A DNA stretch of 64,000 bases, from assembly GCF_000420025.1 (NCBI RefSeq), contig NZ_ATUD01000010.1, forward strand, positions 62,001 through 126,000, given 5' to 3'. A model generated the notes under the pieces. The model was not told the DNA's origin and searched no databases. It worked only from the letters and a program-made list of their open reading frames with translations. Each line of letters starts with the position of its first letter. Positions within the stretch are counted from its first letter, which is position 1. Both the position numbers and the translations under genes were made by a program. This DNA is from Patulibacter americanus DSM 16676 (GTDB taxonomy: Bacteria > Actinomycetota > Thermoleophilia > Solirubrobacterales > Solirubrobacteraceae). Below, piece after piece: positions 16,688 to 25,609 of the stretch.

Positions 16688-17371
16688 TCAGGCGTTCGGG
16701 ACGACCGCGAGCGCGACGACGAGGAAGTGCGCCAGCGCCGCGACGATCACGAGCGCGTGGAAGATCTCGTGGTAGCCGAAGATGCGGGGGAGGGGATCGG
16801 GCTTCTTCGTCGCGTAGATCACGGCGCCCACCGTGTAGAGGACCCCGCCGCCGACGAGGCCGACGGCCGGCCAGGGGCCGAGGTCGCCGACGAGCTTGGG
16901 GAAGATCGCCATGCCGGCCCAGCCCATGCCGAGGTAGATCGCGGCGGACACCCACTTCGGGGCGCCGATCCAGAGCAGCTTGATCGTGATGCCGACGCCC
17001 GCCATGCCCCAGGCGACGCTGAGGACCGTGGTGCGCCAGCCGCCCTCGAGGACGAGCGCGGCGATCGGGGTCACCGTGCCGGCGACCATCACGAAGATCA
17101 TCGCGTGGTCGAGCCGGCGCATCCACGCCCGGGCGCTCGGACGGGTCCAGTTCACGCGGTGGTAGATCGCGGAGACCGTGAACAGGCCGACGATCGACAC
17201 GGCGTAGATGGCGGAGACGATGCGCGCCTCGCCCGCGGGGGCGGAGAGGACGAGCGCGGCTCCGGCCAAGGCCGCCACCATCGCGGCCCATTGGTGCAGC
17301 ACGCCCCGCAATCGCGGCTTGAGGGCGGGCATCGGGACGTTCAGCTTGGAGTTGTCCAGCACCTTGGCCAC
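16688..17371 (-). CDS. Hemolysin III / PAQR-family membrane protein
   Basis: A 227-residue, seven-helix membrane protein of the bacterial hemolysin III (YqfA/TrhA) family. Conserved elements: AIYHRVNW with the first family His, MRRLDHAMIFVMVAGTVTP in helix 3, and FGYHEIFHALVIVAA near the end, giving the His residues that form the presumed metal site of PAQR proteins. Bacterial members are linked to membrane lipid homeostasis; haemolysis is a historical name. It starts at a GTG placed 6 nt behind a TACCAT box, so the transcript is likely leaderless. Confidence 0.88.
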   Translation of the reverse strand: MAKVLDNSKLNVPMPALKPRLRGVLHQWAAMVAALAGAALVLSAPAGEARIVSAIYAVSIVGLFTVSAIYHRVNWTRPSARAWMRRLDHAMIFVMVAGTVTPIAALVLEGGWRTTVLSVAWGMAGVGITIKLLWIGAPKWVSAAIYLGMGWAGMAIFPKLVGDLGPWPAVGLVGGGVLYTVGAVIYATKKPDPLPRIFGYHEIFHALVIVAALAHFLVVALAVVPNA

Positions 17372-17377
17372 CCCCCG

Positions 17378-17383
17378 ATGGTA
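17378..17383 (-). promoter_or_regulatory. Leaderless -10 box for the hemolysin III gene
   Basis: TACCAT on the minus strand, 6 nt before the GTG at 17371. Confidence 0.5.
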
Positions 17384-17602
17384 CTCCGGCGGAGCGCGTC
17401 ATGCCAGGGGGTGGACGGCCGTGCACTGAGAGGGTGGTGCGGCGGGTGCGGCGGGCGTCGCGCGCGGCCGGCCGGAGCCGTTCCGTGACGGCGCTCCGGA
17501 GCGCGCTCGCGGGCGGTCCGCGCTCGACGCGCGCGGCCCGCGGGACCGGTTGACGGCCTCGGTACGCTCGAAGAAGCCGTCTCTCGAAGGAAGAGTCACC
17601 CC

Positions 17603-18298
17603 ATGCTGTTCAGCAAGAAGCCCGACGCCCTCATCGACCCCTCCGAGACCCTCGAGGGCCGCGACACCCTGATGCCGATCCACGGCGTGCACCCCGTGCT
17701 CGCGCGCCCGATCGTTCCGCCGTTCCCGGAGGGCAGCCAGCACGCCTTCTTCGCGATGGGCTGCTTCTGGGGTGCCGAGCGGACGTTCTGGCAGACCCCC
17801 GGCGTGCTCGTGACGGCGGTCGGCTACCAGGGCGGCGAGACGCCGAACCCGACCTACCGCGAGGTCTGCTCCGACCGGACGAACCACGCCGAGGCGGTCC
17901 TCGTGGTCTGGGATCCGGAGCAGGTCACGTTCGAGCAGCTCCTGCGCACGTTCTGGGAGGGCCACGACCCGACGCAGGGCATGCGCCAGGGCAACGACAT
18001 CGGCACCTCCTACCGCTCCGCGATCTACACCACCACGCCCGAGCAGCAGGAGCAGGCCGAGGCCTCCCGCGTGAACTACGGCAAGGCCCTGAAGGACGCC
18101 GGCCACGGTGACATCACGACCGAGATCCGCTTCGCGGGCGACGGCCCCGGTGCCTTCGGCGGCGCGCTCACCGGCGGCCAGATCCCGTTCTTCTACGCCG
18201 AGCCGGACCACCAGGCCTACCTCCACAAGGTCCCCAACGGCTACTGTGGCCACGGCGAGACGGGCGTCAGCTGCCCGATCGGGCTCGTCCAGGCCTAG
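17603..18298 (+). CDS. msrA: Peptide-methionine (S)-S-oxide reductase MsrA
   Basis: A 231-residue enzyme that reduces methionine-S-sulfoxide in oxidised proteins. The catalytic Cys54 lies in [36 protein letters not shown] and FWEGHDPTQ contain the conserved substrate-site residues. The resolving cysteines sit at the C-terminus in [13 protein letters not shown], for recycling by thioredoxin. The ~45-residue N-terminal lead before the catalytic core makes this the longer E. coli-like form. A ribosome site (GAAGGAAG) precedes the ATG, and TACGCT about 40 nt upstream is a plausible -10. The stop overlaps that of the convergent lipoprotein gene (CTAG). Confidence 0.97.
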   Translation: MLFSKKPDALIDPSETLEGRDTLMPIHGVHPVLARPIVPPFPEGSQHAFFAMGCFWGAERTFWQTPGVLVTAVGYQGGETPNPTYREVCSDRTNHAEAVLVVWDPEQVTFEQLLRTFWEGHDPTQGMRQGNDIGTSYRSAIYTTTPEQQEQAEASRVNYGKALKDAGHGDITTEIRFAGDGPGAFGGALTGGQIPFFYAEPDHQAYLHKVPNGYCGHGETGVSCPIGLVQA

Positions 18299-19308
18299 CG
18301 CCCGGCGGCCGCCGACCCCTCGTCGGCGGCCAGCAGCCGCTCTGCGCCGTCGATGGCGTAGGGCAGGCTGTGCACGCCGGTGAAGGCCATCGCCGCCCCG
18401 TACTGCGGGGCGTCGTAGTACGGCACCTCGATGACGTCGCCGCGGCGCACGACGTCGAGGCGCCTGAACGCCGGGTCGTCCATGACCTTCGCGCGGTTGG
18501 CGCGGTCGACGAGCACGAACAGCTTGTCGACGTCGAGGAGGTCCAGCCGCTCGCGGCTGAGTTCAAGCCCGAACTCGCCCTTCGCGGCGGCATCCAGCGG
18601 CTTCGACGGCGCGAATCCGAGCTCCTTCAGGAGCTGGCCGCGCGGGTCGCTCGAGCTGAACGCGTAGAACGACCCCTCGTTCCCGTCGGTGATCGCGGCG
18701 GTCTTCCCCGCGTACTCCGGGTGCGCACGGCGGAATGCGGCGAAGCGCTCCCGCACGCCGCGGATCAGCCGTTCCCCCTCCTCCTCGCGCCCGACGGAGC
18801 GCGCGATGGCCCGCGTCTCGTCCGGCCACGGGGTCGTGTACGGCTTGAAACGCGGATCGTGGGCGACCGTCGGCGCGAGCTTCGAGAGCTTGGCGTAGTC
18901 CCCGGCGCCCAGGTCCTGGTAGACGGCCAGGATCAGGTCGGGTCGCTGGGCGGCGACGCGCTCGAAGTTGATCTCGAACCCGCCGGTCGACACGACCTGG
19001 GGCTTCTGCCCGCCCCAGTCTCCCCACGGCCAGTTCGCGAACGTGCCCTGACCGAACCAGTCCATGGCCCCGACGGCCTTGATGCCGAGGGCCAGCAGCG
19101 TGTCCTGATCGCGCAGGCCCACGGTCACCACCCGCTTCGGCGCGGACGGGATCGTCGTCGTGCCCCGCGCGTGGGTGACGCGCACCGGGAACGCGTCACC
19201 ACCGGTCTTCGCGGTCGCTGACGCCTCGGTGCTCGCCGGATCGTCCCCGCCGCACGCGGCCAGGACGAGGGCGGCGAGGAGCAGGGGGAGGAGGAGCAGC
19301 CGTCGCAT
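18295..19308 (-). CDS. Iron-siderophore type ABC substrate-binding lipoprotein
   Basis: A 337-residue periplasmic-binding-like lipoprotein. The signal ends in a lipobox LVLAAC with Cys19. The mature domain has the class III binding-protein layout: [24 protein letters not shown] at the first lobe, [20 protein letters not shown], a long connecting helix, and a second lobe with [17 protein letters not shown] and [13 protein letters not shown]. This matches FecB/FhuD-type binders of ferric siderophores or haem. No permease or ATPase gene is adjacent, so it must share a transporter encoded elsewhere. It is divergent from an AraC regulator. The ATG lies 8 nt behind TAGGGT, which suggests leaderless expression. 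Confidence 0.88.
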   Translation of the reverse strand: MRRLLLLPLLLAALVLAACGGDDPASTEASATAKTGGDAFPVRVTHARGTTTIPSAPKRVVTVGLRDQDTLLALGIKAVGAMDWFGQGTFANWPWGDWGGQKPQVVSTGGFEINFERVAAQRPDLILAVYQDLGAGDYAKLSKLAPTVAHDPRFKPYTTPWPDETRAIARSVGREEEGERLIRGVRERFAAFRRAHPEYAGKTAAITDGNEGSFYAFSSSDPRGQLLKELGFAPSKPLDAAAKGEFGLELSRERLDLLDVDKLFVLVDRANRAKVMDDPAFRRLDVVRRGDVIEVPYYDAPQYGAAMAFTGVHSLPYAIDGAERLLAADEGSAAAGR

Positions 19309-19316
19309 GGAAGGGA

Positions 19317-19322
19317 ACCCTA
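19317..19322 (-). promoter_or_regulatory. Leaderless -10 box for the iron-binding lipoprotein gene
   Basis: TAGGGT on the minus strand, 8 nt before the ATG at 19308. Confidence 0.5.
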
Positions 19323-19591
19323 ATGGCGGGCTGGCCGTCGCTTGCGCCGGGCATGCCGACGGGCACGCAGCACGGAGGTGCGTTCGCCCGGGCTGTCCGT
19401 TTGGCGACATCCGCTGTCCAGCAATCGCGACGTCTCGAGCGGGGCGACACGGTCCCGAGCGCGAGCTCCTAAGGGGACACGGTTCGGTCCCACGGGCGTC
19501 CGCGTCGGCGTCGGGCGGGACCGACGCGTGCGAGTCCGTGGGAGTGACGTGGCTCGGACGAATCGTGTCGCCGGGCGGACATGGCGGGCGG
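19323..19591. other. Divergent regulatory region between lipoprotein and AraC genes
   Basis: About 270 nt with no gene. It holds GACACGGT twice in direct orientation, at 19446-19453 and 19476-19483 (30-nt period, about three helical turns), which could be AraC half-sites. Confidence 0.35.
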
Positions 19592-19597
19592 TAGCCT
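19592..19597 (+). promoter_or_regulatory. Leaderless -10 box for the AraC-family gene
   Basis: TAGCCT, 6 nt before the ATG at 19604. Confidence 0.5.
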
Positions 19598-19603
19598 GGC
19601 CCG

Positions 19604-20467
19604 ATGGGGCCCCGCGCCGACACCGCCGTGCGCCGGGGCGCGCTCTCCTCCTCCGCTCCGACGGAGCCGGCGCGGCCCCCGGCCGACCCGATCCGGGGCG
19701 AGCCGATCGGTGAGGCGGCGGGCCCGGGCGGCGCGGTCCCGGTCCTGCGGTCCGCCCGCTACGAGCTCGCCACCGGCGAGGGGTTCGGCGTCCACGCGCA
19801 CCCGGAGCACCAGCTCGTTTGGGCGCCCCGGGGCGTCGTCGACGTCCGCGTGGGTGCGGAGGCCTGGTCGATCGGGCCCACCCAGGCCGCGTGGTTCCCC
19901 GGCGGCACGGAGCACGACGTCGTCGCCCGGCGGCCCGCCAGCGTCCACTGCGCCTACGTCGACCCGTGGCGCTGCCCCGCGGCGCTGGCCGGGCTCGGCC
20001 CCGCGGCGCTGGCGGCGACGCCGCTGGTGTGCGAGCTGCTGCGGTTCCTCGGGGCCGACGCCGCCGACGGCCGGGAGCGCGCCCACGCCGAGGCGCTCCT
20101 GCTGAGCCTGCTGCGCCCCGTCGGCGGCCGGGTCGTGGCGCCGCGCATGCCGCGGGACGACCGCGCCGTCGTCGTCGCCCGGGCGCTGGCCCAGGACCCG
20201 GCGGACGGCCGCAGCCTGGAGCAGTGGGGGCGGCTGACGGGCGCGAGCGCACGGACGCTCGCGCGGATCTTCGTGGCGGAGACGGGTGTCCCCTTCGCCC
20301 GCTGGCGCGCGCAGCAGCGGATGAGCGCAGCCGCGGGACTGCTGGACGAGGGGCTGCCCGTCGGGGTCGTGGCGCGGCGCGTCGGCTACGCGGGACCGAG
20401 CGCCTTCGTGGCCGCCTACCGCCGGGCGACCGGCCGCCCGCCCGCGGCGTCGCGCCGCGGCGGCTGA
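19604..20467 (+). CDS. AraC-family transcriptional regulator with cupin sensor domain
   Basis: A 287-residue regulator. Residues ~50-110 form a cupin-like pocket (HAHPEHQLVWAPRGVVDV, then FPGGTEHDV). The C-terminal ~100 residues carry two helix-turn-helix motifs: SLEQWGRLTGASARTLARIF with FARWRAQQRMSAAAGLL, then VGVVARRVGYAGPSAFVAAYRR ending in the family's GRPP. It sits divergent from the siderophore-type binding lipoprotein, an arrangement usual for AraC regulators that sense iron chelates, so it probably controls that gene (inference). Start chosen by the ATG just behind TAGCCT. It ends 8 nt before the convergent sbcC stop. Confidence 0.88.
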   Translation: MGPRADTAVRRGALSSSAPTEPARPPADPIRGEPIGEAAGPGGAVPVLRSARYELATGEGFGVHAHPEHQLVWAPRGVVDVRVGAEAWSIGPTQAAWFPGGTEHDVVARRPASVHCAYVDPWRCPAALAGLGPAALAATPLVCELLRFLGADAADGRERAHAEALLLSLLRPVGGRVVAPRMPRDDRAVVVARALAQDPADGRSLEQWGRLTGASARTLARIFVAETGVPFARWRAQQRMSAAAGLLDEGLPVGVVARRVGYAGPSAFVAAYRRATGRPPAASRRGG

Positions 20468-20475
20468 GGGCGGCC

Positions 20476-23400
20476 TCAGACCCCGGCGACCGTCCCCTGC
20501 CGCAGGCGCGAGCCCTCGCGGGCCTTCTCCACGGTCAGCTGCATCGGGACCCGCTGCTTCAGCTCCGGCACGTGGGAGACGATGCCGACGGCGCGGCCGC
20601 CGTCGCGGAGGTCGTCGAGGACGCCGAGGACCTCGTCGAGGGTCTGCTCGTCCAGGGTGCCGAAGCCCTCGTCGATGAAGAGGGTGCCGAGGTCCAGGCC
20701 GCCCGCCTCGGCGCTGACGGTCTCCGCCAGCCCGAGCGCCAGGGCGAGGGAGGCGAAGAACGACTCGCCGCCGGAGAGGGTCGACGTGTCGCGCTCCTCG
20801 CCCGTCCAGCCGTCGCGCACTCGCAGGCCCAGGCCGGCGTTGCCCTTGCCGCGGCCCGTGGCGGCCTCCTCGTGGAGGACGAGCGCGTAGCGGCCGGCGG
20901 ACATCTGCAACAGGTGGACGGTCGCGGCGGCCGCGACCTGCTCGAGCCGGGCGGCGAGCACCCAGGACGAGAGCTGGATCCGGCGCCGGTTGCCCGTGCC
21001 GCCGCGGGCGAGCTCGGAGAGCTCCCGCGCCCGGTCGGCGGCCGCCATGAGCGGCGCGAGGGCGTCGAGCGCGGCGCGCAGCGCCTCCCGGCGCTCCGCC
21101 TCGCCGTCGGCGCAGCGCCCGACGGACGCGGCCTCCGTCGCCGCCTCCTCCGCGGCCCGCGCGGCGGCGGCACGGGCAGCCTCGACCTTCGGCAGGTCGA
21201 CAGGCGGCTCGAGGGCCGTGGCCGCGATCTCGGGGACGGCCAGGACGCCGCGGGCGGAGGAGCGGGCCTCGTCGACCTCCCGGACCTGCGCCTCGAGCGC
21301 CTGCACCTCGCGTGGGGCCATGATCGCCGCTGCGGCGGCGTCGGCGTCCGTGACCTCCTGCTCCCGCAGCGCGGTGGTCAGCGCGGCGTCGGCCTCGGCC
21401 TGCGCGGCGACTGCGCCGACGTGCGCCTCGTGCGCCGCGGTCGCCTTCTCGAGGAACGTCGCCTCGTGCTTGAGGCCCGCCACGCGCGCCGCGACGTCCG
21501 GGAAGTCCCCCCGGGCGGTTGCGATCCGCTCGCGCAGCAGCGTCAGCTCCGTCTCGAGCCCGTCGGCCTGCGCGCCGAGGGCCGCGGCCCGGTCGCGGGC
21601 CGCGGAGAGGGTGGCGCGGTCGCGCTCCACGCGGGCGTCGAGATCCCGGCGCTCGGCGGCGGCGCGCTCGCCGTCGGCCGCGGCCGCCCGGACGGCCCGC
21701 AGCCGCTCGGCCAGGGTCGCCGCCTCGGCGCGCAACGCGTCCGTGGGCACGTCGACGACGGCACCCGCGGCCGGACTGCCCGGGCCGCCCGCGGCCTGCC
21801 GCGCGGCGGCCAGCGCGGACCGCAGCTCGCCGGCCTCACGCTCCGCGGCCTCGCGGGCGGTACGCGCCGCGTCGGCCGCGTCGGCCGCCGCGCGCTCCTG
21901 CTCCGCGGTCACGTGGCCGTCTCCCGGCGTCGCCGGTGCGGGGTGGTCGGTCGCACCGCAGACGGGGCACGCGTCGTCGATGCCCAGGCCCGCGGCGAGC
22001 TCGGCGGCGTAGCCCTCCAGGCGCGCGTGCCGTAGGCGCTGCACGTGGTCCGTGGCGGCCTGGTGCGCGTCGACCGCGGCGCGCGCCGCGTCGGCGGCGC
22101 GGGTCGCGCGGGCCGCGAGGTCGTCGCGTCGGGTGCCGGCGTCGGCGCGGGCGGCCGCGGCCGTGGCCTGCTCGCTGAGCGCGGCCGCCTCCGTCGCGGC
22201 GTCCGCTGCCCGTGCGCGCCGCTCCTCGAGCGCAATCCCCGCCGCCTCGGCGCCGCGCAGGCGCTCGTCCGCGGCCGCGCCCTCGTCCAGGGCCGCCCGC
22301 GCCGCGCCGCGCAGGCGCTGCAGCTCGGACGCGCGTCCCGCCAGCCCGGCCTCGGCCGCGACGAGGTCGCGGAGGCTCGCGGCGTCGTCCGCGCGGCGAC
22401 GGGCGCCGGCGGCCCAAGTCTCGGGGTCGGCGGAGAGCGCCTCGTCCTCGAGCGCGGCGATCCAGCCGCGCGCCTTCACCATCGTCCGCTCCGTGTCCTG
22501 CGCGCGGGCGCGGGTGGCGCGCACGCCGTCCAGGTACCCCCGCAGCGGGGCGGCACGGTGGTGGGCCGCGAGCCGGGCGACGCGCTCCTCGTGCTCGGCG
22601 GCGTGCGCCTCGATCTCCGCCAGGCGGGCCTCGGCCTCGCGCCGGCGACGCTGGCGGTCGGCGTGCTCGCGGGCCTCGTCCCGCTCGAGCTCGGCGGCCC
22701 GCAGGGCGCCCGCGGCCTCCTCGCGGGCGCGGTCCGCGGCGGAGCGCTCGGCGGCCAGGCGCTCGCGCTCGGCGGTCAGCCAGGCGTCGACGTCCTCCGT
22801 CGTGGCGCCCTCGCGGAGCTTCGGCGGGGGCTCGGGCGCCGACCACGCGCCGCAGCCCTCGCTCAGCGCGTTGTCGGCCTCGTGCTGGGCGGCCTCGACC
22901 GCCGTGCGGGCCTCCCGCGCGCGGTCCTGCAGCCACAGCTCCATGCGCGAGAACCGGCCGGCGTCGAACAGGCGCTCGAGTACGCCCTGGCGGGCCTTGG
23001 CGTCGGCACGCAGGAACGTGGCGAACGCGCCCTGGGGCAGCATCACGACCTGCAGGAACTGCTCCGCCGTCATCCCGAGCAGCGGATCCAGCTCGTGCTT
23101 CACGTCCTGCACCTTGGCGGCGACGGCCCGCCACTCGCCGTCGGCGCCCTGCAGCTCGAGGACGGCCGACGCGAGCTCCGCGACCAGGTCGCCCTCGCCG
23201 CCGCGCTTGCGGGGACGCAGGTGTGGGGGCACCCGGGCGACGCGGATGCGGCGCCCGCCGACCGTCGCCTCGAGGGTCACCCGGGGGGTCGCCTCGGCGC
23301 TGCGGTGGTCGCTGGCCAGGCGCCCGGCGTCGCCGCGGGCCCCGGGGACCTCGCCGAACAGCGCGAAGCAGATCGCGTCCAGCACGCTCGTCTTGCCGGC

Positions 23401-23514
23401 GCCCGTGGGGCCGGACAGCAGGAACAGCCCCGAGTCCGACAGCGCGTCGAAGTCGACCTCCTCGTGGCCACCGAAGGGGCCGAACGCCTCGATCTCCAGC
23501 CGGTGCAGGCGCAC
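20476..23514 (-). CDS. sbcC: Exonuclease SbcCD, ATPase subunit SbcC
   Basis: A 1012-residue SMC-like ATPase that, with SbcD, opens hairpins and processes DNA double-strand ends. The N-terminal ATPase half has Walker A GPTGAGKT (residues ~35-42). Two long Ala/Arg/Glu-rich coiled coils flank a zinc hook CPVC (Cys516 and Cys519) at the midpoint. The C-terminal half has signature LSGGESFFASLALALG and Walker B LFIDEGFGTLDEQTLDEV. The GTG start directly follows the sbcD stop, so the genes are co-translated. Complete and of normal length. Confidence 0.97.
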   Translation of the reverse strand: MRLHRLEIEAFGPFGGHEEVDFDALSDSGLFLLSGPTGAGKTSVLDAICFALFGEVPGARGDAGRLASDHRSAEATPRVTLEATVGGRRIRVARVPPHLRPRKRGGEGDLVAELASAVLELQGADGEWRAVAAKVQDVKHELDPLLGMTAEQFLQVVMLPQGAFATFLRADAKARQGVLERLFDAGRFSRMELWLQDRAREARTAVEAAQHEADNALSEGCGAWSAPEPPPKLREGATTEDVDAWLTAERERLAAERSAADRAREEAAGALRAAELERDEAREHADRQRRRREAEARLAEIEAHAAEHEERVARLAAHHRAAPLRGYLDGVRATRARAQDTERTMVKARGWIAALEDEALSADPETWAAGARRRADDAASLRDLVAAEAGLAGRASELQRLRGAARAALDEGAAADERLRGAEAAGIALEERRARAADAATEAAALSEQATAAAARADAGTRRDDLAARATRAADAARAAVDAHQAATDHVQRLRHARLEGYAAELAAGLGIDDACPVCGATDHPAPATPGDGHVTAEQERAAADAADAARTAREAAEREAGELRSALAAARQAAGGPGSPAAGAVVDVPTDALRAEAATLAERLRAVRAAAADGERAAAERRDLDARVERDRATLSAARDRAAALGAQADGLETELTLLRERIATARGDFPDVAARVAGLKHEATFLEKATAAHEAHVGAVAAQAEADAALTTALREQEVTDADAAAAAIMAPREVQALEAQVREVDEARSSARGVLAVPEIAATALEPPVDLPKVEAARAAAARAAEEAATEAASVGRCADGEAERREALRAALDALAPLMAAADRARELSELARGGTGNRRRIQLSSWVLAARLEQVAAAATVHLLQMSAGRYALVLHEEAATGRGKGNAGLGLRVRDGWTGEERDTSTLSGGESFFASLALALGLAETVSAEAGGLDLGTLFIDEGFGTLDEQTLDEVLGVLDDLRDGGRAVGIVSHVPELKQRVPMQLTVEKAREGSRLRQGTVAGV

Positions 23515-25065
23515 TCAGTCCTCCTCGTGGTCGCGGCCGACGCGCTCGGCGGCGGCGCGCAGCAGCGCGGTCTCGGCGTCGTCGGGGCCCGCCCCGCGGA
23601 CGTCCTCGACGAACCGCTCGAGCACCTCCAGGTCGCTGCGGCCCTGGACCCGCTCCGCGGCGATCGTCGCGGCGGCCAGCTCGCCCTCCGGCGCGTGCTG
23701 CAGCACCAGGACGCGCGGGAACCGCCGGCGCAGGCGCTCCATCGGGCGGGACGGGAGGCGGGCGTCCGTCAGCGTGATCTCGACCCACGCGGCCTCGTGC
23801 TCGTGCTCCGCGTGGGCGGGATCGCCGAGCAGCTCGTCGATCGTGCCGCGCAGGCGCACGAGCCGGAACGGCGCCGGCACGGGGACGAACCGCACGTCGG
23901 CCACACCAGTCGCGTCGAGCTCGACGATCGCCGTCGTCTTCGCGGCGTCGGCCTCGGTGAAGGAGTAGGGGAGGGGCGAGCCCGCGTAGCGGACGGTGGG
24001 GCGCGCCTCGGGCGGGGCGCCGCTGTCGGCGCCCGCGGAGGGAACGGAGGCGACGGCCGTCGCGGGCGCCGCGGCGGGAGCAGACGCGACGGGTCCGGCC
24101 GGGGCGTCGGGCGCCGTGGCGGTCGCCGCGGGGGCGGGGTCCTCGAGGGCGAGGGCGAACAGTCCGCCGAGCTCGGCGAGGTCGTCGGCGGGCGTCGGCG
24201 CGGCGGCGCTGCGCCCGTCCGCGCGGTCCCGGCCCTCGTCCTCGCCACCCGTGGCGCCGTCGCCCTCCCGGCCCGTACCGTCCGTGGTCCGCTCGTCGCC
24301 CGCCGCGGGTGCCGCGGCCACCTGCTCCCCCGCGGTCACGTCCCCCGCGCCGCCCCCGACCGCGTGCGGCCGGTGCAGGTGCCCGAGCGCCGCGTAGGTC
24401 ACGCCCGCGAAGACGCTGGGCGGGACGGTCTGGGCGCCGCCGATCGAGATGTCGCGCTCGGATTCCGACGGCTCACCGCCCTGCACGAACGCGTGGGCGA
24501 CGACGACGGCGCGGGGCGGGGGGCCGTCGGCCGGGGTGCGGGCATCGAGGTCGGCGCGCACGCGCGACATGGCGGCGCCGATGACGGCTTCGTGGGAGCG
24601 CTCCTCGACACCGAGCGGGCCGCGGGTCAGGTCGGGGTCGAGGTAGGGGAGCGCGTAGATCGCGACGGGGCCGTGCTCGTCGTCGAGGACGACGGGGTCG
24701 CCGGCCCCCAGCGGCTCCGTGCGCAGGTGGACGCCGCCGGCGGCGATGAGCTCGGCCGCGAAGCCGAGGCGGCCGGCGGAGTCGTGGTTGCCGGAGATCG
24801 CGATGACGGGGGCGATCTCGGCCAGCCGGCGCAGCGCATCGCCCGCCACGCGCACGGCCTCGACGGGCGGGAGCGCCCGGTCGAAGACGTCGCCCGCGAG
24901 CAGGATCGCGTCGACCCGCTCCTCGCGCGCGACCTGCACGAGGTGGTCGAGGACCTCGCGCTGGGCGTCGAGCAGTGGGACGCGATGGAGCGTGCGCCCC
25001 AGGTGCCAGTCGGCGGTGTGGAGAAGCCGCATCGGGCAGACCACGCTACGCCCCGGACCGGACAT
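23515..25065 (-). CDS. sbcD: Exonuclease SbcCD, nuclease subunit SbcD, with a disordered insertion
   Basis: A 516-residue metallophosphoesterase. Motifs in order: HTADWHLG, GDVFD, SGNHD, AHAFV and LGHLHRP, all metal-ligand motifs of Mre11/SbcD nucleases. The family usually begins at MRLLHTADW (25032). An in-frame ATG 11 codons upstream (25065) has an ideal ribosome site, GGAGGTG 7 nt before it, so I chose 25065. Between the last metal motif (residue ~236) and VRYAGSPLPYSF (~358) lies a ~120-residue Ala/Pro/Gly/Asp-rich stretch. SbcD normally has only a short loop there. The capping and C-terminal regions otherwise look complete. The sbcC start follows immediately. Confidence 0.95.
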   Translation of the reverse strand: MSGPGRSVVCPMRLLHTADWHLGRTLHRVPLLDAQREVLDHLVQVAREERVDAILLAGDVFDRALPPVEAVRVAGDALRRLAEIAPVIAISGNHDSAGRLGFAAELIAAGGVHLRTEPLGAGDPVVLDDEHGPVAIYALPYLDPDLTRGPLGVEERSHEAVIGAAMSRVRADLDARTPADGPPPRAVVVAHAFVQGGEPSESERDISIGGAQTVPPSVFAGVTYAALGHLHRPHAVGGGAGDVTAGEQVAAAPAAGDERTTDGTGREGDGATGGEDEGRDRADGRSAAAPTPADDLAELGGLFALALEDPAPAATATAPDAPAGPVASAPAAAPATAVASVPSAGADSGAPPEARPTVRYAGSPLPYSFTEADAAKTTAIVELDATGVADVRFVPVPAPFRLVRLRGTIDELLGDPAHAEHEHEAAWVEITLTDARLPSRPMERLRRRFPRVLVLQHAPEGELAAATIAAERVQGRSDLEVLERFVEDVRGAGPDDAETALLRAAAERVGRDHEED

Positions 25066-25087
25066 CGGCGGGCACCTCCACCGAGCC

Positions 25088-25112
25088 CTATCTATTGACT
25101 TTCGATAGATAG
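25088..25112. promoter_or_regulatory. Palindromic operator between sbcD and the DUF2975/XRE pair
   Basis: Perfect 8-bp inverted repeat CTATCTAT (25088-25095) and ATAGATAG (25105-25112) around a 9-nt spacer. The AT-rich site contains TTGACT (25095-25100), a possible plus-strand -35. It lies 17 nt before the DUF2975 start and 22 nt from the sbcD start. Most simply it is the autoregulatory site of the small XRE protein at 25609 (inference). Confidence 0.65.
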
Positions 25113-25129
25113 TGCGCGAGGGTCGATGC

Positions 25130-25609
25130 ATGCCGTCGGTTCGTCGCGTCGTCCTGCCCCTCCGAGCCCTCCTGGCCGTGACGTTCGCGGCCATGCTGCT
25201 GCTGCAGTTCTTCTCGCTCCCCGGGCAGTTCGCGCACATGGCGAGGGAGCAGCCCGAGGACGCGTTCCTGCGCTGGCCGCTCACGATCTTCGGTGGGCTC
25301 GAGGTGCTCTGCGTGCAGGTCGTGATCGTCTGCACCTGGCGCCTGCTGACGCTCGTGCAGCGGGACCGGATCTTCAGCCAGCGCTCCCTCGTCTGGGTCG
25401 ACGGGATCGTCGCGGCGATCGCCGTCGGCTGGCTGCTGCTGCTCGCGCTCTTCGTCTACGTCGGCTCCCGCGCGGACGACCCCGGCAACCTCGTGGTGCT
25501 GCTGGTGCTGCTGCTCGCGGGCGGCGTCCTCGGCCTGCTGATGGTCGTGATGCGCGCGCTGCTGCGGCAGGCCACGACGCTGCGGACCGAGATGGACGCG
25601 GTCATCTGA
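25130..25609 (+). CDS. DUF2975-type four-helix membrane protein
   Basis: A 159-residue membrane protein with four hydrophobic helices (ALLAVTFAAMLLLQFF, TIFGGLEVLCVQVVIVCTW, GIVAAIAVGWLLLLALFVYV, LVVLLVLLLAGGVLGLLMVV). The loop RIFSQRSLVWVDGI is the DUF2975 hallmark. Such proteins are typically co-transcribed with a tiny Cro/CI-like regulator, as here. The ATG at 25130 is preceded at 7 nt by GAGGG; a GTG at 25112 is less likely because it lies inside the operator palindrome. Function is unknown; possibly it modulates the partner's activity at the membrane. Confidence 0.82.
   Translation: MPSVRRVVLPLRALLAVTFAAMLLLQFFSLPGQFAHMAREQPEDAFLRWPLTIFGGLEVLCVQVVIVCTWRLLTLVQRDRIFSQRSLVWVDGIVAAIAVGWLLLLALFVYVGSRADDPGNLVVLLVLLLAGGVLGLLMVVMRALLRQATTLRTEMDAVI

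Noticed and set aside
20476-25098. Very long open frames antisense to sbcC and sbcD (up to ~1000 codons)
   Set aside because: They read as Arg/Ala/Gly low complexity and are a by-product of GC3-biased codons on the real strand; SbcC and SbcD have complete motif sets.
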